From: UBA9988 sp964574105
GTDB lineage: Bacteria > Patescibacteriota > Minisyncoccia > Phycocordibacterales > UBA9988
Direction: 5' to 3'
Assembly: GCA_964574105.1 (NCBI GenBank)
Contig: CAZNKH010000001.1
Coordinates: 1-62,600 of the forward strand
DNA length: 62,600 bases
Shown: one piece after another, positions 6,022 through 16,000 of the stretch
Numbering within the stretch: position 1 is the first letter of the stretch
Layout: the number at the start of each line of letters is the position of its first letter
Translations under genes and position numbers: made by a program
The notes under the pieces: model-generated
What the model was told of the DNA's origin: nothing
What the model saw: the letters and a program-made list of their open reading frames with translations, nothing else
The model's database searches: none

Positions 6022-8430
6022 TTACTGTCCTCCCTCCTCTTTCGCAACTTCAAAGGTCATGGGGACAATGGAGTCCGGATTAAGCGAGACTGCCTCTATG
6101 TGTTGTGAGATGAGGAATCGTAAGAAGTCGGGGTAATCGGATGGTGCCTGCCCACAGAAGCCAATATACTTACCACGACGCTGACACGCAGCAATAGCAT
6201 CGGCAATAAGCTTACGCACTGAAGGATCATTCTCATTTGAGATACTCGCGACGATGGCTGAATCACGATCTAATCCTAGTGTTAACTGTGCGAGATCATT
6301 AGAACCAATAGAGAATCCATCAAAAAGATCTAAAAATTCATCTGCGCGCAGTACATTAGTAGGGATTTCGCACATAACATAGACCTTGAGACCGTCTTCC
6401 CCCTTCGGAAGACCAGATTCACGCATAATATCCAAAACTCGTGCGCCCTCCTCAGGCGTACGACAAAAGGGCACCATCACATGTACATTTTTGAGCCCAT
6501 ACTCATTGCGCACTTTCTTCATTGCCTGACACTCGAGGGCAAAGGCTGGCGCAAATTGTGGGTTGCCGTAGCGTGAAGCACCACGCCATCCAATCATGGG
6601 ATTCTCTTCTCTTGGCTCATATTCGGTACCGCCAATGAGCGCCGCGTACTCGTTGGTCTTAAAATCAGAAAAGCGCACAATCACTTGATTAGGCCAAAAG
6701 GCGGATCCAATCTCTCCAATACCTTGTGCCAACTTATCTACATAAAAGGCGACCTTATCTTCGTATCCGGCAGTGAGTGCTTCTATCTTCTTTTTAAGTG
6801 GTTTTGATTTTAATGTTGAGAAATTAAGGAGTGCGAGCGGATGAATACGGATATGTGAGGCAATGATAAACTCCTCTCGTGCAAGTCCCACTCCTTTATT
6901 TGGTAAGAATGAGTACACAAAAGCACTCTCTGGATTCCCCACATTGAGACACAGTTTTGTCTTTACCTCGGGGATGTCGGCTACATCATAGGTATGCTCC
7001 TCCCATTCTAACTTACCTTTATACACACGACCCACACTCCCACTACTGGTATCTACGGTAATCAGATCTCCAGTCTTAATCTTACTCATTGCATTTCCGC
7101 TTCCAATCACCGCAGGGATACCCAACTCCCGCGAGACAATAGCCGCATGGGATGTACGACCGCCTTTTTCGGTGATGATTGCGCTCGCAATCTTCATGAT
7201 CGGCTCCCAATCAGGGTCAGTAATCTCGGTAATGAGCACTTCTCCCTGTTGAAATTGGTAGAGCTTCTCCGTACTTGTAATGACTCGCGCCTTTCCCGAA
7301 ACAATCTTAGTCCCTACTGAAATGCCTTCTACAATGGCAGTTTCATTGGTACGGAGCGTGTAGTCAGTACGGGTAAGATTCTTCTTTTCTGACTGCACGG
7401 TCTCTGGTCGCGCTTGTACAATAAAGAGTTCTCCTGTGATACCATCTTTTGCCCATTCCATATCCATGGGACTCGCATGTCCCGCACGCTCACTGTAGTG
7501 CTTTTCAATCTGCATACCCCAGCGCGAGAGTGTGAGTATTTCGTCGTCAGTGAGTACAAAGCGGTTGCGATCTTTGAGCTCTACCTTTACCTCTTCCACC
7601 GGCTTTTTACCATCTTGTGCGTAAATCATTTTTACCGTCTTTGAGCCGAGATTCTTTCTAATGATTGGACGGAAGCCCTGATCAAAAGTTGGTTTAAAGA
7701 CGATGTACTCGTCTGGTGTCACCTTACCCTGCACAATCATCTCTCCTAGGCCCCACGATGCATTAATCTCTATCACATCCCTGAAACCACTCTCGGTGTC
7801 TAGGGTAAACATTACTCCAGAGGAACCCTTATCCGAGCGGACCATCTTTTGCACGCCCACCGAGAGTGCGATGGAAAAGTGATCAAAGCCCTTATCCACA
7901 CGGTAGGAGATAGCACGATCAGTGAAGAGTGATCCCATTGCATCACGAATTGCTCGGAGCACATTCTTCTCTCCCACTATATTTAAATATGTTTCGTGCT
8001 CTCCGGCAAAACTTGCACCAGGGAGATCCTCCGCAGTTGCAGATGAGCGAACTGCGGTATCTGCTTCCTTCATTTGGTAGGCATTGGAGAGGTCGCGGTA
8101 AGCTGCATGAATCTCGGCAACCATGTCGTCAGGAAATTCTACGGTATCAAAAGCTTCACGAATTTTTTTACCACGCGCTTGTAGGTCTCTAATATTTCTT
8201 GTATCTAATCCGTCCAAGGCCTCGCGGATCAATGCCGTAAGTTTTGTTTTATTTACAAATTCTCGGTACGCATGAGCGGTAACAATAAAACCGTTTGGAA
8301 TACGAATGCCTTGCGGAGTAAGTCGTTGGTACATCTCACCGAGCGAGGCATTTTTACCTCCGACGAATGCAACATCGTCATTACCAACCTGATCAAACCA
8401 GAGAATGTTTCGCGACTCTTTTTCATTCAT
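6022..8430 (-). CDS. ppsA: Phosphoenolpyruvate synthase (pyruvate, water dikinase)
   Basis: This 802-aa enzyme interconverts pyruvate + ATP and PEP + AMP + Pi. It has the full three-part architecture: an ATP-binding PPDK_N domain (about 15-345); a swivelling phosphohistidine domain with G-G-R-T-S-H-A-A, catalytic His428; and a C-terminal PEP/pyruvate barrel with G-S-N-D-L-A-Q-L-T-L-G and the reactive Cys in C-G-Q-A-P-S. The length matches the family. In CPR bacteria this enzyme may run towards pyruvate and ATP because a pyruvate kinase is often missing (inference; none is seen in this window). It sits in the cluster gckA-ppsA-hydroxyacid dehydrogenase, 9 bp after gckA. Confidence 0.96.
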   Translation of the reverse strand: MNEKESRNILWFDQVGNDDVAFVGGKNASLGEMYQRLTPQGIRIPNGFIVTAHAYREFVNKTKLTALIREALDGLDTRNIRDLQARGKKIREAFDTVEFPDDMVAEIHAAYRDLSNAYQMKEADTAVRSSATAEDLPGASFAGEHETYLNIVGEKNVLRAIRDAMGSLFTDRAISYRVDKGFDHFSIALSVGVQKMVRSDKGSSGVMFTLDTESGFRDVIEINASWGLGEMIVQGKVTPDEYIVFKPTFDQGFRPIIRKNLGSKTVKMIYAQDGKKPVEEVKVELKDRNRFVLTDDEILTLSRWGMQIEKHYSERAGHASPMDMEWAKDGITGELFIVQARPETVQSEKKNLTRTDYTLRTNETAIVEGISVGTKIVSGKARVITSTEKLYQFQQGEVLITEITDPDWEPIMKIASAIITEKGGRTSHAAIVSRELGIPAVIGSGNAMSKIKTGDLITVDTSSGSVGRVYKGKLEWEEHTYDVADIPEVKTKLCLNVGNPESAFVYSFLPNKGVGLAREEFIIASHIRIHPLALLNFSTLKSKPLKKKIEALTAGYEDKVAFYVDKLAQGIGEIGSAFWPNQVIVRFSDFKTNEYAALIGGTEYEPREENPMIGWRGASRYGNPQFAPAFALECQAMKKVRNEYGLKNVHVMVPFCRTPEEGARVLDIMRESGLPKGEDGLKVYVMCEIPTNVLRADEFLDLFDGFSIGSNDLAQLTLGLDRDSAIVASISNENDPSVRKLIADAIAACQRRGKYIGFCGQAPSDYPDFLRFLISQHIEAVSLNPDSIVPMTFEVAKEEGGQ

Positions 8431-8439
8431 AAAAATTTT

Positions 8440-9705
8440 TTATACTTTGAGCACAATAAACAAATCTGAGACATTACTTCCTGTGCGTCCTGTCATCAGC
8501 GCCGCACCAAGCGTGGTGAAGAAAGTATATGATGTATTGTCTCGCAAATGTGCGCGTACATCAAGCTGTTTATCCACTGCTAGTGTGTAAAAAAGTTTGT
8601 CACCAATTGCACCAGCGATATCAGTATTGTCCCATCCATCACTCGCTGCAGAGATGATGACTGTATGCTTATCTAAGAGCGGTAGCGCGCCGAGCACTAC
8701 TTCCTGATTTCTCCCTCCATGTCCCGCAGCGTTTGCTACATTCACAGTTGTCTCTCCACCGGCTATCACACATGAGCGGTATGGAAGCGCGAGCGTAGCA
8801 AGTTTCTTCCCCACCTCTCGTGCCTCACCTTCCAAGATCTCGGTAAGAATCTTTGTATGATAGCCGCGAGATTCAGCTGCCTCTTGCATCACAGTGAGAG
8901 CATCATGGTTAGTGAGAATGAGTATGTTGTGCACCTTTTCAAAATACTTTGATTCCTTTGGAGTCTCGGAAAAGTGAAAAATATCGGTAATACCGTACCT
9001 ACTGAGCAATGCCTGTGCATCTTGTACGCTTGTTTCATCACGAACGGTTGGGCCAGACGCAATGAAAGAGATGTCATTCCCGGGAACATCAGAGAAAATA
9101 AGCGACACAATGTGTGCTGGATAGGCAAGGCGTGCGAGGTGTCCTCCCTGTATCTCGGAAAGATGTTTGCGTACGATATTGAGATCGTGAATACTCGCTC
9201 CTTTATGCATCAGCGTCTTAGTAATCTCGGCTAATCGCTCGCAGGAGAGCTTGAAAGGTAAACAAAGAAGAGAAGATCCGCCGCCAGAGACGAGAACGAT
9301 TACCAAATCACGCTCATTGACACCACGGAGCATGTTTACAATCTCATGCGTTGCTGAAACATTGGTCTCGCTCGGATATGGGTGTGTTCCAGCATAGGAA
9401 CGCATCTTTCTAAGATGACCTACACGCACATCTAAGACGATACCATCGGTGATTGTTTCTCCCAGTATCTCCTCTAATGCTTGTGCACCATCCAAGGCAC
9501 ACTTCCCAATTGCAATCACAAGAACACGATCGTAGTTTTTGCTGGAGAAGGAGTGCTTATCAAAGCAAAAGGAGTCACCAGTATAGGTAACCTTTTTTTT
9601 GAGCACCGTACGCGTGTTAATAGCATCTAAACCAGCCTCTAAGATGGAGAGTGCGTCTCTACGCGCTTCTGTTTTAGCGAGCTCAAAAAAATTTTTTATG
9701 TGCAT
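8440..9705 (-). CDS. gckA: Glycerate 2-kinase (GckA/MOFRL family)
   Basis: This 421-aa protein belongs to the DUF4147/MOFRL glycerate kinase family. Landmarks are the Gly-rich V-S-G-G-G-S-S-L-L and the C-terminal G-G-E-T-T-V-N-V, G-G-R-N-Q-E and A-A-S-D-G-W-D-N-T-D-I-A-G-A. The family phosphorylates D-glycerate to 2-phosphoglycerate, which enolase (also here) converts to PEP. The same family was long annotated as hydroxypyruvate reductase. It is the first gene of a tight operon with ppsA and a 2-hydroxyacid dehydrogenase. The -10 element ends six bases before the ATG, predicting a leaderless transcript. Confidence 0.9.
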   Translation of the reverse strand: MHIKNFFELAKTEARRDALSILEAGLDAINTRTVLKKKVTYTGDSFCFDKHSFSSKNYDRVLVIAIGKCALDGAQALEEILGETITDGIVLDVRVGHLRKMRSYAGTHPYPSETNVSATHEIVNMLRGVNERDLVIVLVSGGGSSLLCLPFKLSCERLAEITKTLMHKGASIHDLNIVRKHLSEIQGGHLARLAYPAHIVSLIFSDVPGNDISFIASGPTVRDETSVQDAQALLSRYGITDIFHFSETPKESKYFEKVHNILILTNHDALTVMQEAAESRGYHTKILTEILEGEAREVGKKLATLALPYRSCVIAGGETTVNVANAAGHGGRNQEVVLGALPLLDKHTVIISAASDGWDNTDIAGAIGDKLFYTLAVDKQLDVRAHLRDNTSYTFFTTLGAALMTGRTGSNVSDLFIVLKV

Positions 9706-9711
9706 CCCAGT

Positions 9712-9720
9712 ATTTTACCA
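9712..9720 (-). promoter_or_regulatory. Extended -10 of the gckA operon (leaderless)
   Basis: On the minus strand TGGTAAAAT spans 9720-9712; the hexamer TAAAAT is followed by six bases and then the ATG at 9705. The predicted +1 is the start codon itself. Confidence 0.6.
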
Positions 9721-9733
9721 TGTACAGATTTTT

Positions 9734-9762
9734 TGCTACATTCTTTCTTAGAAAGGAGGTGA
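9734..9762 (+). promoter_or_regulatory. Extended -10 and perfect Shine-Dalgarno of the small Cys-rich gene
   Basis: TGCTACATT (9734-9742) is an extended -10 with predicted +1 near 9749. The 18-nt leader carries AAAGGAGGTGA (9752-9762), complementary to the canonical 16S anti-Shine-Dalgarno over its full length, 4 nt before the ATG at 9767. It is by far the strongest ribosome binding site in the window. Confidence 0.75.
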
Positions 9763-9766
9763 AAAA

Positions 9767-9973
9767 ATGTCCACCACAGACGGAGCACATAAACGAGTCT
9801 GCGATTGCGTATCAAGAGAGGATATAGAAAGAATCGCAACAGGAAAGGTGAGTCCTGAAGAACGAAGGATGCTAATGAATGAGATTAACACCTGTGCGTA
9901 CTGTAAGCGAAAATATATTCAGAGAGAAGAAATGATGCGACCAAAGAAATTACGCAGGCGAGCTATCTCCTGA
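9767..9973 (+). CDS. Small Cys-rich putative zinc-binding protein
   Basis: This is a 68-aa soluble protein with Cys at C-x-C near the N-terminus and C-x-x-C (C-A-Y-C) about 30 residues later. Between them lies a helix reading G-K-V-S-P-E-E-R-R. The spacing resembles the zf-HC2 zinc-finger of anti-sigma factors, in which a short helix precedes H-x3-C-x2-C, but the His is not conserved and there is no membrane segment. The C-terminus is basic. It is convergent with the main sigma factor gene rpoD. An anti-sigma or nucleic-acid-binding role is possible but unproven. Confidence 0.7.
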   Translation: MSTTDGAHKRVCDCVSREDIERIATGKVSPEERRMLMNEINTCAYCKRKYIQREEMMRPKKLRRRAIS

Positions 9974-9979
9974 TCTCCC

Positions 9980-10018
9980 GCCCCGCCCATCTACTTATGA
10001 ATAAGGACGGGGCTTTTT
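9980..10018 (+). terminator. Terminator of the small Cys-rich gene
   Basis: GCCCCG (9980-9985) pairs with CGGGGC (10008-10013), with a long loop that can extend the stem, followed by TTTTTCTTCTT. It lies between the stop codon and the convergent rpoD stop. Confidence 0.75.
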
Positions 10019-10022
10019 CTTC

Positions 10023-11327
10023 TTAATACCCCAGCAATCGCTTCACTTTCTCGTGTTGGCGAATTTTTTCGTGTGCCTTTGCCTCAATTTGGCGGATACG
10101 CTCGCGTGTTACGCCAAACTCTTTCCCCACCTCCTCCAAGGTATACATCACCCCATCCTTTAACCCATGGCGCATTTCCAAAATCTGCTGTTCCTTTGGT
10201 GTGAGATCAGAGAGAATTTCTTTGATTTGGTCAGAAAGGATACGCCGTGAAGATTCTTGATCCGGCGAAAGAATCTTTTCATCAGCAATAAACTCTCCCA
10301 GTGTGGACTTTTCTTCACTGGAGTCACCCGTCGGCTTATCTAAGGATGCCGTAGATTGGTTAATTTTCTCTATAATGTGAATCTTTTCCACTTCCACACC
10401 CATCTCGGTTGCAATCTCTGCTGGTAATGGCTCACGCCCCAAGTCCTGCGAGAGCCGCCGCACCACCTGTTTGTACTTAGCAATCGTCTCCACCATATGC
10501 ACCGGTATACGGATGGTACGCGACTGGTCAGCGAGTGCGCGAGTAATAGCTTGCCTAATCCACCAGGTCGCATAGGTTGAGAATTTAAAACCCTTTGTCC
10601 AATCAAATTTTTCTACCGCTTTAAAGAGGCCGAGGTTTCCTTCCTGAATCAAATCAAGAAGTGTGAGATCGGTACTTCTACCAATATATTTTTTTGCAAT
10701 AGAGACTACGAGACGCAGGTTGGCTCGTGCCAATATATTTTTTGCCTCATCATCATCAGCGAGGATACGGCGTGCCAAATCCTTCTCTTCCGATGCAGAG
10801 ATGAGCTTGTACTTACCAATTTCTTTCAAATACATCTGCACCGAGTCTACTGCCGAGTCAGCGTAGCGTGAGTGGCGCGTCTCCTTACCCACAGGGAGTG
10901 CATTTTCTTCTGGTTCCGTCTTTAGTAGGTCCCCTTCCTCAAGCACATCAATCCCCTCTTCTTCAAAACGCTGATAGAGTGTATCCAAGAAATCAATATC
11001 GCGTTCAATGTTGGGAAAATCTTTTAGTAGTTCACTGTACGTTACAAAGCCACGCTGTCGCACACGGATAACGAGCGCATTGGAGCGTTTTTCCAGTTCA
11101 ACCCGCGAGAGCACTGGACGCGGCGCCTCTGTTGTCTGTGTAGTCTTTTTAATTGTCAAAAGTATTCTCTTTTTAGCAGGTGTCTTTTTGGGGATGGTTT
11201 TTCCCTTCGCGATTGGCTTCTTTTTTACTGAACGAGCAAGAACTCTTTTCACTACTACCTTCTTCTTTTTTGCACCGAGTGATCTCTTCACTTTTGGAGG
11301 ACGGGCTGATTGTTTTTTCTTAGCCAT
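10023..11327 (-). CDS. rpoD: Primary RNA polymerase sigma factor (sigma-70)
   Basis: This is a 434-aa sigma factor. Region 2 has D-L-I-Q-E-G-N-L-G-L and the -10-recognition helix with T-Y-A-T-W-W-I-R-Q-A-I. Region 3 follows, and region 4 ends with the helix-turn-helix E-E-V-G-K-E-F-G-V-T-R-E-R-I-R-Q-I-E. A region 1.1-like segment precedes region 1.2. The first about 60 residues are a very Lys/Arg-rich tail (repeated K-K-K, P-K-K, A-K-K) unlike typical sigma factors. The ATG at 11327 overlaps the dnaG stop by 8 bp; an ATG at 11348 would add seven residues. It is the last gene of the rpoB-rpoC-dnaG-rpoD run. Confidence 0.96.
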   Translation of the reverse strand: MAKKKQSARPPKVKRSLGAKKKKVVVKRVLARSVKKKPIAKGKTIPKKTPAKKRILLTIKKTTQTTEAPRPVLSRVELEKRSNALVIRVRQRGFVTYSELLKDFPNIERDIDFLDTLYQRFEEEGIDVLEEGDLLKTEPEENALPVGKETRHSRYADSAVDSVQMYLKEIGKYKLISASEEKDLARRILADDDEAKNILARANLRLVVSIAKKYIGRSTDLTLLDLIQEGNLGLFKAVEKFDWTKGFKFSTYATWWIRQAITRALADQSRTIRIPVHMVETIAKYKQVVRRLSQDLGREPLPAEIATEMGVEVEKIHIIEKINQSTASLDKPTGDSSEEKSTLGEFIADEKILSPDQESSRRILSDQIKEILSDLTPKEQQILEMRHGLKDGVMYTLEEVGKEFGVTRERIRQIEAKAHEKIRQHEKVKRLLGY

Positions 11328-13041
11328 GATGTGTCTTATGTAAATCATTTAACTGTTGAGTAATTCGCTGACATTCTTTAAGTGCTTCATGCACTGCACT
11401 TTCATTACTCTCGGTTTCCGCGTCTTTAAGCGCATTCATCGCTTCCTTAAACGCCTCTTTGAGTGCGTACTCTTTTAGAGAGTAAGTGAGCGTTTCAACT
11501 TCGCTCGCCAAATTCTCTACATGTCCATACATCTGCTCTGCTTCAAACACAAGCTCTTGCTTTCTCTCTTCGGTAGGAGCTTCTGAAAGTACCGTGAGTA
11601 ATTCTTTTGTAAAGGTGTCGGTTGGAAGTAGATTCCCCTTTTCCTCCTGCCACAGCAGTATCCCCCGCAGACGATCTAATGCCGTCATATGCGCCGTCTT
11701 TACTCCTTGTTCTGGAAGCAATGAGTGTGCTTGGGCATTACTACTCACCAATGTCCCCATCTTAGAGAGCTCACGCCAGAGCGGCTCTTCACTGATTGAA
11801 AGAGAGCTCGCAATCTTACCTATAAAATGCGCCCGATCAATTTCACTCCCTAAACGAGCAAGGAGTGGCATTACCTGGCGTTGCACCGCCTTACCACGCT
11901 CACGCACATCAGGCACCGTCCGTGAAAGTACAGTCAGATAAAAATCTATCACATGAAGTGCTCTCTGCAAAGCATCATGCCATTGTGAGGGGAGCTCGCG
12001 TACAAGATCTGCGGGATCCTTCCCCTCTGGTAGCGCCGCAACTGAGACATCAAATCCAGATTCAAGTGCGGTGTAAATATTTCGTTCTGCCGCCGCAATG
12101 CCTGCTGTATCGGCGTCAAAGGCCATAATAATTTTGTCGGTCAGTCTCCCGAGTACAGTGAGATGCGAAGCAGTGAGCGCGGTGCCCGAGATTGCCACAG
12201 CATTACGCACCTGCGCCTGATGAGAGAGCACCACATCCATCTGGCCCTCAACGAGAACAACAACATTCTCACGACGGATTGAGTTCTTGGCTTGCGAGTA
12301 ACCAAAGAGTGCTTTTGATTTATCGTATAGTGCCGTTTGTGGTGTGTTAATATATTTTGCCTCTTTTTCTGTATTATTCTCTATTCCCGGCAAAATCCTC
12401 CCCGAGAATCCAATGACTGAACCCTCGGTGTTGGTAACGGGAAACATTATCCGTCCGCGAAAGCGATCGTAGTACCCCGCACCGAGCGAAACAGCACTCT
12501 CATTTCTGCGGATGATGAGCCCACTCTCCTCAATACGCGCAGGGGCAAAACCCTTACCTTTTAGATAATCATAGAGTGTGTGCCACTCGCGAGGCGCGTA
12601 TCCAATGCGAAAGCGGCGTACCGAGTCTTCAGTAATGCCACGACACTTGAGATACTCTTTTGGCTCGGAAGTTGTAAGAAGTAGACGCTGATAAAAGAGC
12701 GTTGCTTCTTCTAAGAGTTTGAGAAGTTCATGTTTTACCGATCGTTCTTCTCTGTTTACTGAAGTGAGCGTTACTCCCGCGCGTTCGGCAAGCGCCTCGA
12801 GCGCGGCACGAAAATCATAACCCTCTATCTCCTGTAAAAAACTAAAAATGTCTCCGCCTCGATGACAGCCAAAACAGTGATATGTCCCGCGTTCGGGAGA
12901 CACATAGAAGGAAGCTGTTCTCTCTGTATGGAAGGGGCATCTCGCGCGCAAAGCCTTCCCCGCTCGTTCGAGTTTTACATACTCCCCCACTACATCAGTG
13001 ATGGAGAGTCGCTCTTTAATTTGCTCAACAGGAGTCTGCAT
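11320..13041 (-). CDS. dnaG: DNA primase
   Basis: This 573-aa primase synthesises RNA primers at the replication fork. The CHC2 zinc finger is C35-x2-H38 ... C56-x2-C59. The catalytic core follows, with the TOPRIM motif V-L-V-E-G-Q-M-D-V near residue 262 and the acidic A-F-D-A-D-T-A-G. The C-terminal helical part, which binds DnaB helicase in other bacteria, is poorly conserved. It sits between rpoC (41 bp away) and rpoD (8-bp overlap), reminiscent of the dnaG-rpoD part of the macromolecular synthesis operon. An AATAAT preceded by TGG, about 6 bp before the ATG, could be an internal near-leaderless promoter. Confidence 0.97.
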   Translation of the reverse strand: MQTPVEQIKERLSITDVVGEYVKLERAGKALRARCPFHTERTASFYVSPERGTYHCFGCHRGGDIFSFLQEIEGYDFRAALEALAERAGVTLTSVNREERSVKHELLKLLEEATLFYQRLLLTTSEPKEYLKCRGITEDSVRRFRIGYAPREWHTLYDYLKGKGFAPARIEESGLIIRRNESAVSLGAGYYDRFRGRIMFPVTNTEGSVIGFSGRILPGIENNTEKEAKYINTPQTALYDKSKALFGYSQAKNSIRRENVVVLVEGQMDVVLSHQAQVRNAVAISGTALTASHLTVLGRLTDKIIMAFDADTAGIAAAERNIYTALESGFDVSVAALPEGKDPADLVRELPSQWHDALQRALHVIDFYLTVLSRTVPDVRERGKAVQRQVMPLLARLGSEIDRAHFIGKIASSLSISEEPLWRELSKMGTLVSSNAQAHSLLPEQGVKTAHMTALDRLRGILLWQEEKGNLLPTDTFTKELLTVLSEAPTEERKQELVFEAEQMYGHVENLASEVETLTYSLKEYALKEAFKEAMNALKDAETESNESAVHEALKECQRITQQLNDLHKTHHG

Positions 13042-13082
13042 AGCGAATTATTCCAAAGCGCATTACGCGCATGGCATCTAAG

Positions 13083-16000
13083 CTACTCAAAATCCTCCTC
13101 TCTGTCCTCTTCTGCAAATTCTGATTTCAGACCGGTACCAGCCGGAATAAGCCGTCCAATAATGACATTCTCTTTAAGACCACGAAGTCTATCCATACCA
13201 CCCTTAATAGCAGTATCAATGAGGACGCGTGTAGTATTCTGGAATGATGCGGCAGAGAGGTAGCTCTCGGTATTGAGTGCTACTTCTGTAATACCCAGGA
13301 CTATCACATCTCCAACAGCGGCCTCTCCACCCTCTCGCGCGATACGATCATTCTCCTCGGTGAGTTCACGCGATTCTACAATCTCACCAGCAACGAAGTG
13401 CGTATCGCTAGGAGTCTTAATTTTTCTTCGACTAAACATCTGTCGAATCATTACCTCAATGTGCTTGCGCGAAATTGATGCACCTTGTAAATGGTAGATA
13501 CTCTCAATCTCTTTCAGGATGTAGTCTTCTGCAGCAGCCTTACCAGCAAGTTTGAAGAGATCAGGAATAATGATAGGACCGTCGGTTAAGGCTTGCCCCT
13601 TCTTTATACGGTCACCTTCTGTCACGGTAACTGTGCGTGGAAAGAGTACCGAATACTGTAAACTAGCATCTTTTTTCTTTTTACTCTCAATGTCAGGGAG
13701 TACAGTAATGACTCGTTCACGGCCAGATGTCTTAATCTCAATCACATTACCATCAACTTCAGAGAGTACGGCAGGATTCTTAGGAGTGCGGCGTTCAAAA
13801 ATCTCTTCAACGCGAGGAAGGCCACCAACGATGTCGCCCTTCGTGTCAACACCTCCTGAGTGCTTGGTGCGCATCGTGAGCTGAGTACCCGGTTCTCCAA
13901 TGGCTTGTGCGGCAACAATACCAACAGTCTCGCCTTGCCCGACCACTTTGCCGCGACCTAGATCTATGCCGTAACAGGTTGAGCAAATACCATTCAGAGA
14001 TTTGCAGGTAAGCGGAGAACGAACAACTGCTTCACTGATTTTTTGCTCGTCTATCTTTTTTGCATCAACTTTTGTAATTAAGTATCCGCGCTTAAAGAGC
14101 GCCGTACCGTCGGCAGTAACGATGTCTGCAGCAAGTACACGACCGCGAAGCGTGTTCCCAATACCCGAGTCAAAAACGGGAATATTCTCCATTGAGATCT
14201 TCTTACCATCCTTAGTCCCGCAATCCTCTTCACGGATTACTACATCTTGTGCGACATCAACGAGTTTGCGTGTGAGGTATCCTGCCTTAGCAGTATTGAG
14301 TGCAGTGTCGGCGAGCGTTTTTCTAGAACCGTGCGTGGTAACAAAGTATTCAATTGGAGAGAGTCCTTCTTTATATGAGGGGATGATTGGGTAATCTACC
14401 AAGCGGCCAGCAGGGTTAATGATGAGGCCTTTCATTCCAGCCATCTGACTCACTTGATTGATAGAGCCACGCGCACCAGAGTGAAGCATACTTGCAACCG
14501 GACCATTCAGAGGTAATGCATTCGGAACTTCTTTATCAATACGCATTTTTGCGCGCTGCCACACTTCAATGATCATACGGTAACGCTCCTCTTCGGAGAG
14601 AAGGCCCTCTGCATACTGATCTTCGATGGTAGATGCCTCTTTTTTTGCATCAATAATGATTTCCGTCTTTGCCTCTGGCACACCCACATCGTCAATGCCC
14701 CAAGTAATACCAGAGATAGTTGCATGGTGGAAACCAAAATACTTAATATCATCAAGAATATCTGGTGTCTTTTCTGGTCCATATAGATCAAAAACACGAG
14801 AGACGATCTCGGCAATATCCTTTCGGGTAATCTCTCGGTTCATATAGGGAAAATCGTCAGGGAAGATATTATTCCACATCAAGCGACCAAGCGTTGTCTC
14901 AATACGAGTCCCCTCAAAGGAAGAGAACTTTTCGGTGAGTGGTTTTTCAATAGTGATGCGCGCACGAAAAGAGAGATCGCCAAAGCTATGTGCAAGAAGT
15001 GCGCTCTCGTAATCAAGAAAAACACTCCCTTCCCCCTTCTCTTTTTCTACCTCATTAGTCATCCAGTAGACACCAAGCACCATATCCAAGGTTGGGTTGA
15101 CCACCGGATCACCCGAGCCAGGACGTAAGAGATTTTTGACGGACGCAATGAGTTCCCGTGCTTCGCGCTGAGCAGCATTACCCAGTGGTACATGTACTGC
15201 CATCTGATCACCATCAAAGTCAGCATTGAAGGCGGCGCAGACCATGGGGTGTACCTGGATAGCGTTACCCTCAATAAGTACTGGGCGAAAAGCCTGAATA
15301 CCGAGACGATGCAGAGTTGGTGCGCGGTTTAAAAGTACATGTTTGTCACGAATAACATCTTCAAGAATTGCCCATACTTCCGGTATCTCTTCTTCAATCA
15401 ACTTTCCTGCACCACGAATGTTGTAGGCAAGCTCCTGCTCCAGCAATTTTGAAATAACAAATGGACGAAAAAGCTCCAAGGCCATATGCTTGGGGAGACC
15501 ACATTGGTAGAGTTTGAGTTCTGGACCAACCACGATTACACTTCGTCCAGAGTAGTCTACGCGCTTACCCAAGAGATTTTGTCTGAAACGACCCTGTTTA
15601 CCCTTAATACTGTCTGAGAGAGATTTGAGTGTGCGACGCTGTGCCTGGCTTGTAGCGCTTTGACGTGCGTGGATAGAGTTATCCAAGAGATCGTCAACGG
15701 CCTCTTGAAGAATACGCTTTTCATTACGGAGAATAACATCGGGAGCATTTAAGTCCTTCAGCTTCTTGAGACGATTATTACGATTAATAACACGGCGATA
15801 GAGATCGTTCACATCTGAAGTAGCATGGCGACCTCCGTCGAGCGCAACCATAGGACGGAGTGCCGGAGGGATGACGGGAACCACGGTCATAAACATCCAC
15901 TCGGGACGCACGCCTGATTGGAGCATCGATTTAAAGAGGTTGAAGCGCTTCTGAACCTTTGCACGATCAAGCGAGTTTGCAGTTGCGAGATCGGCTGATA

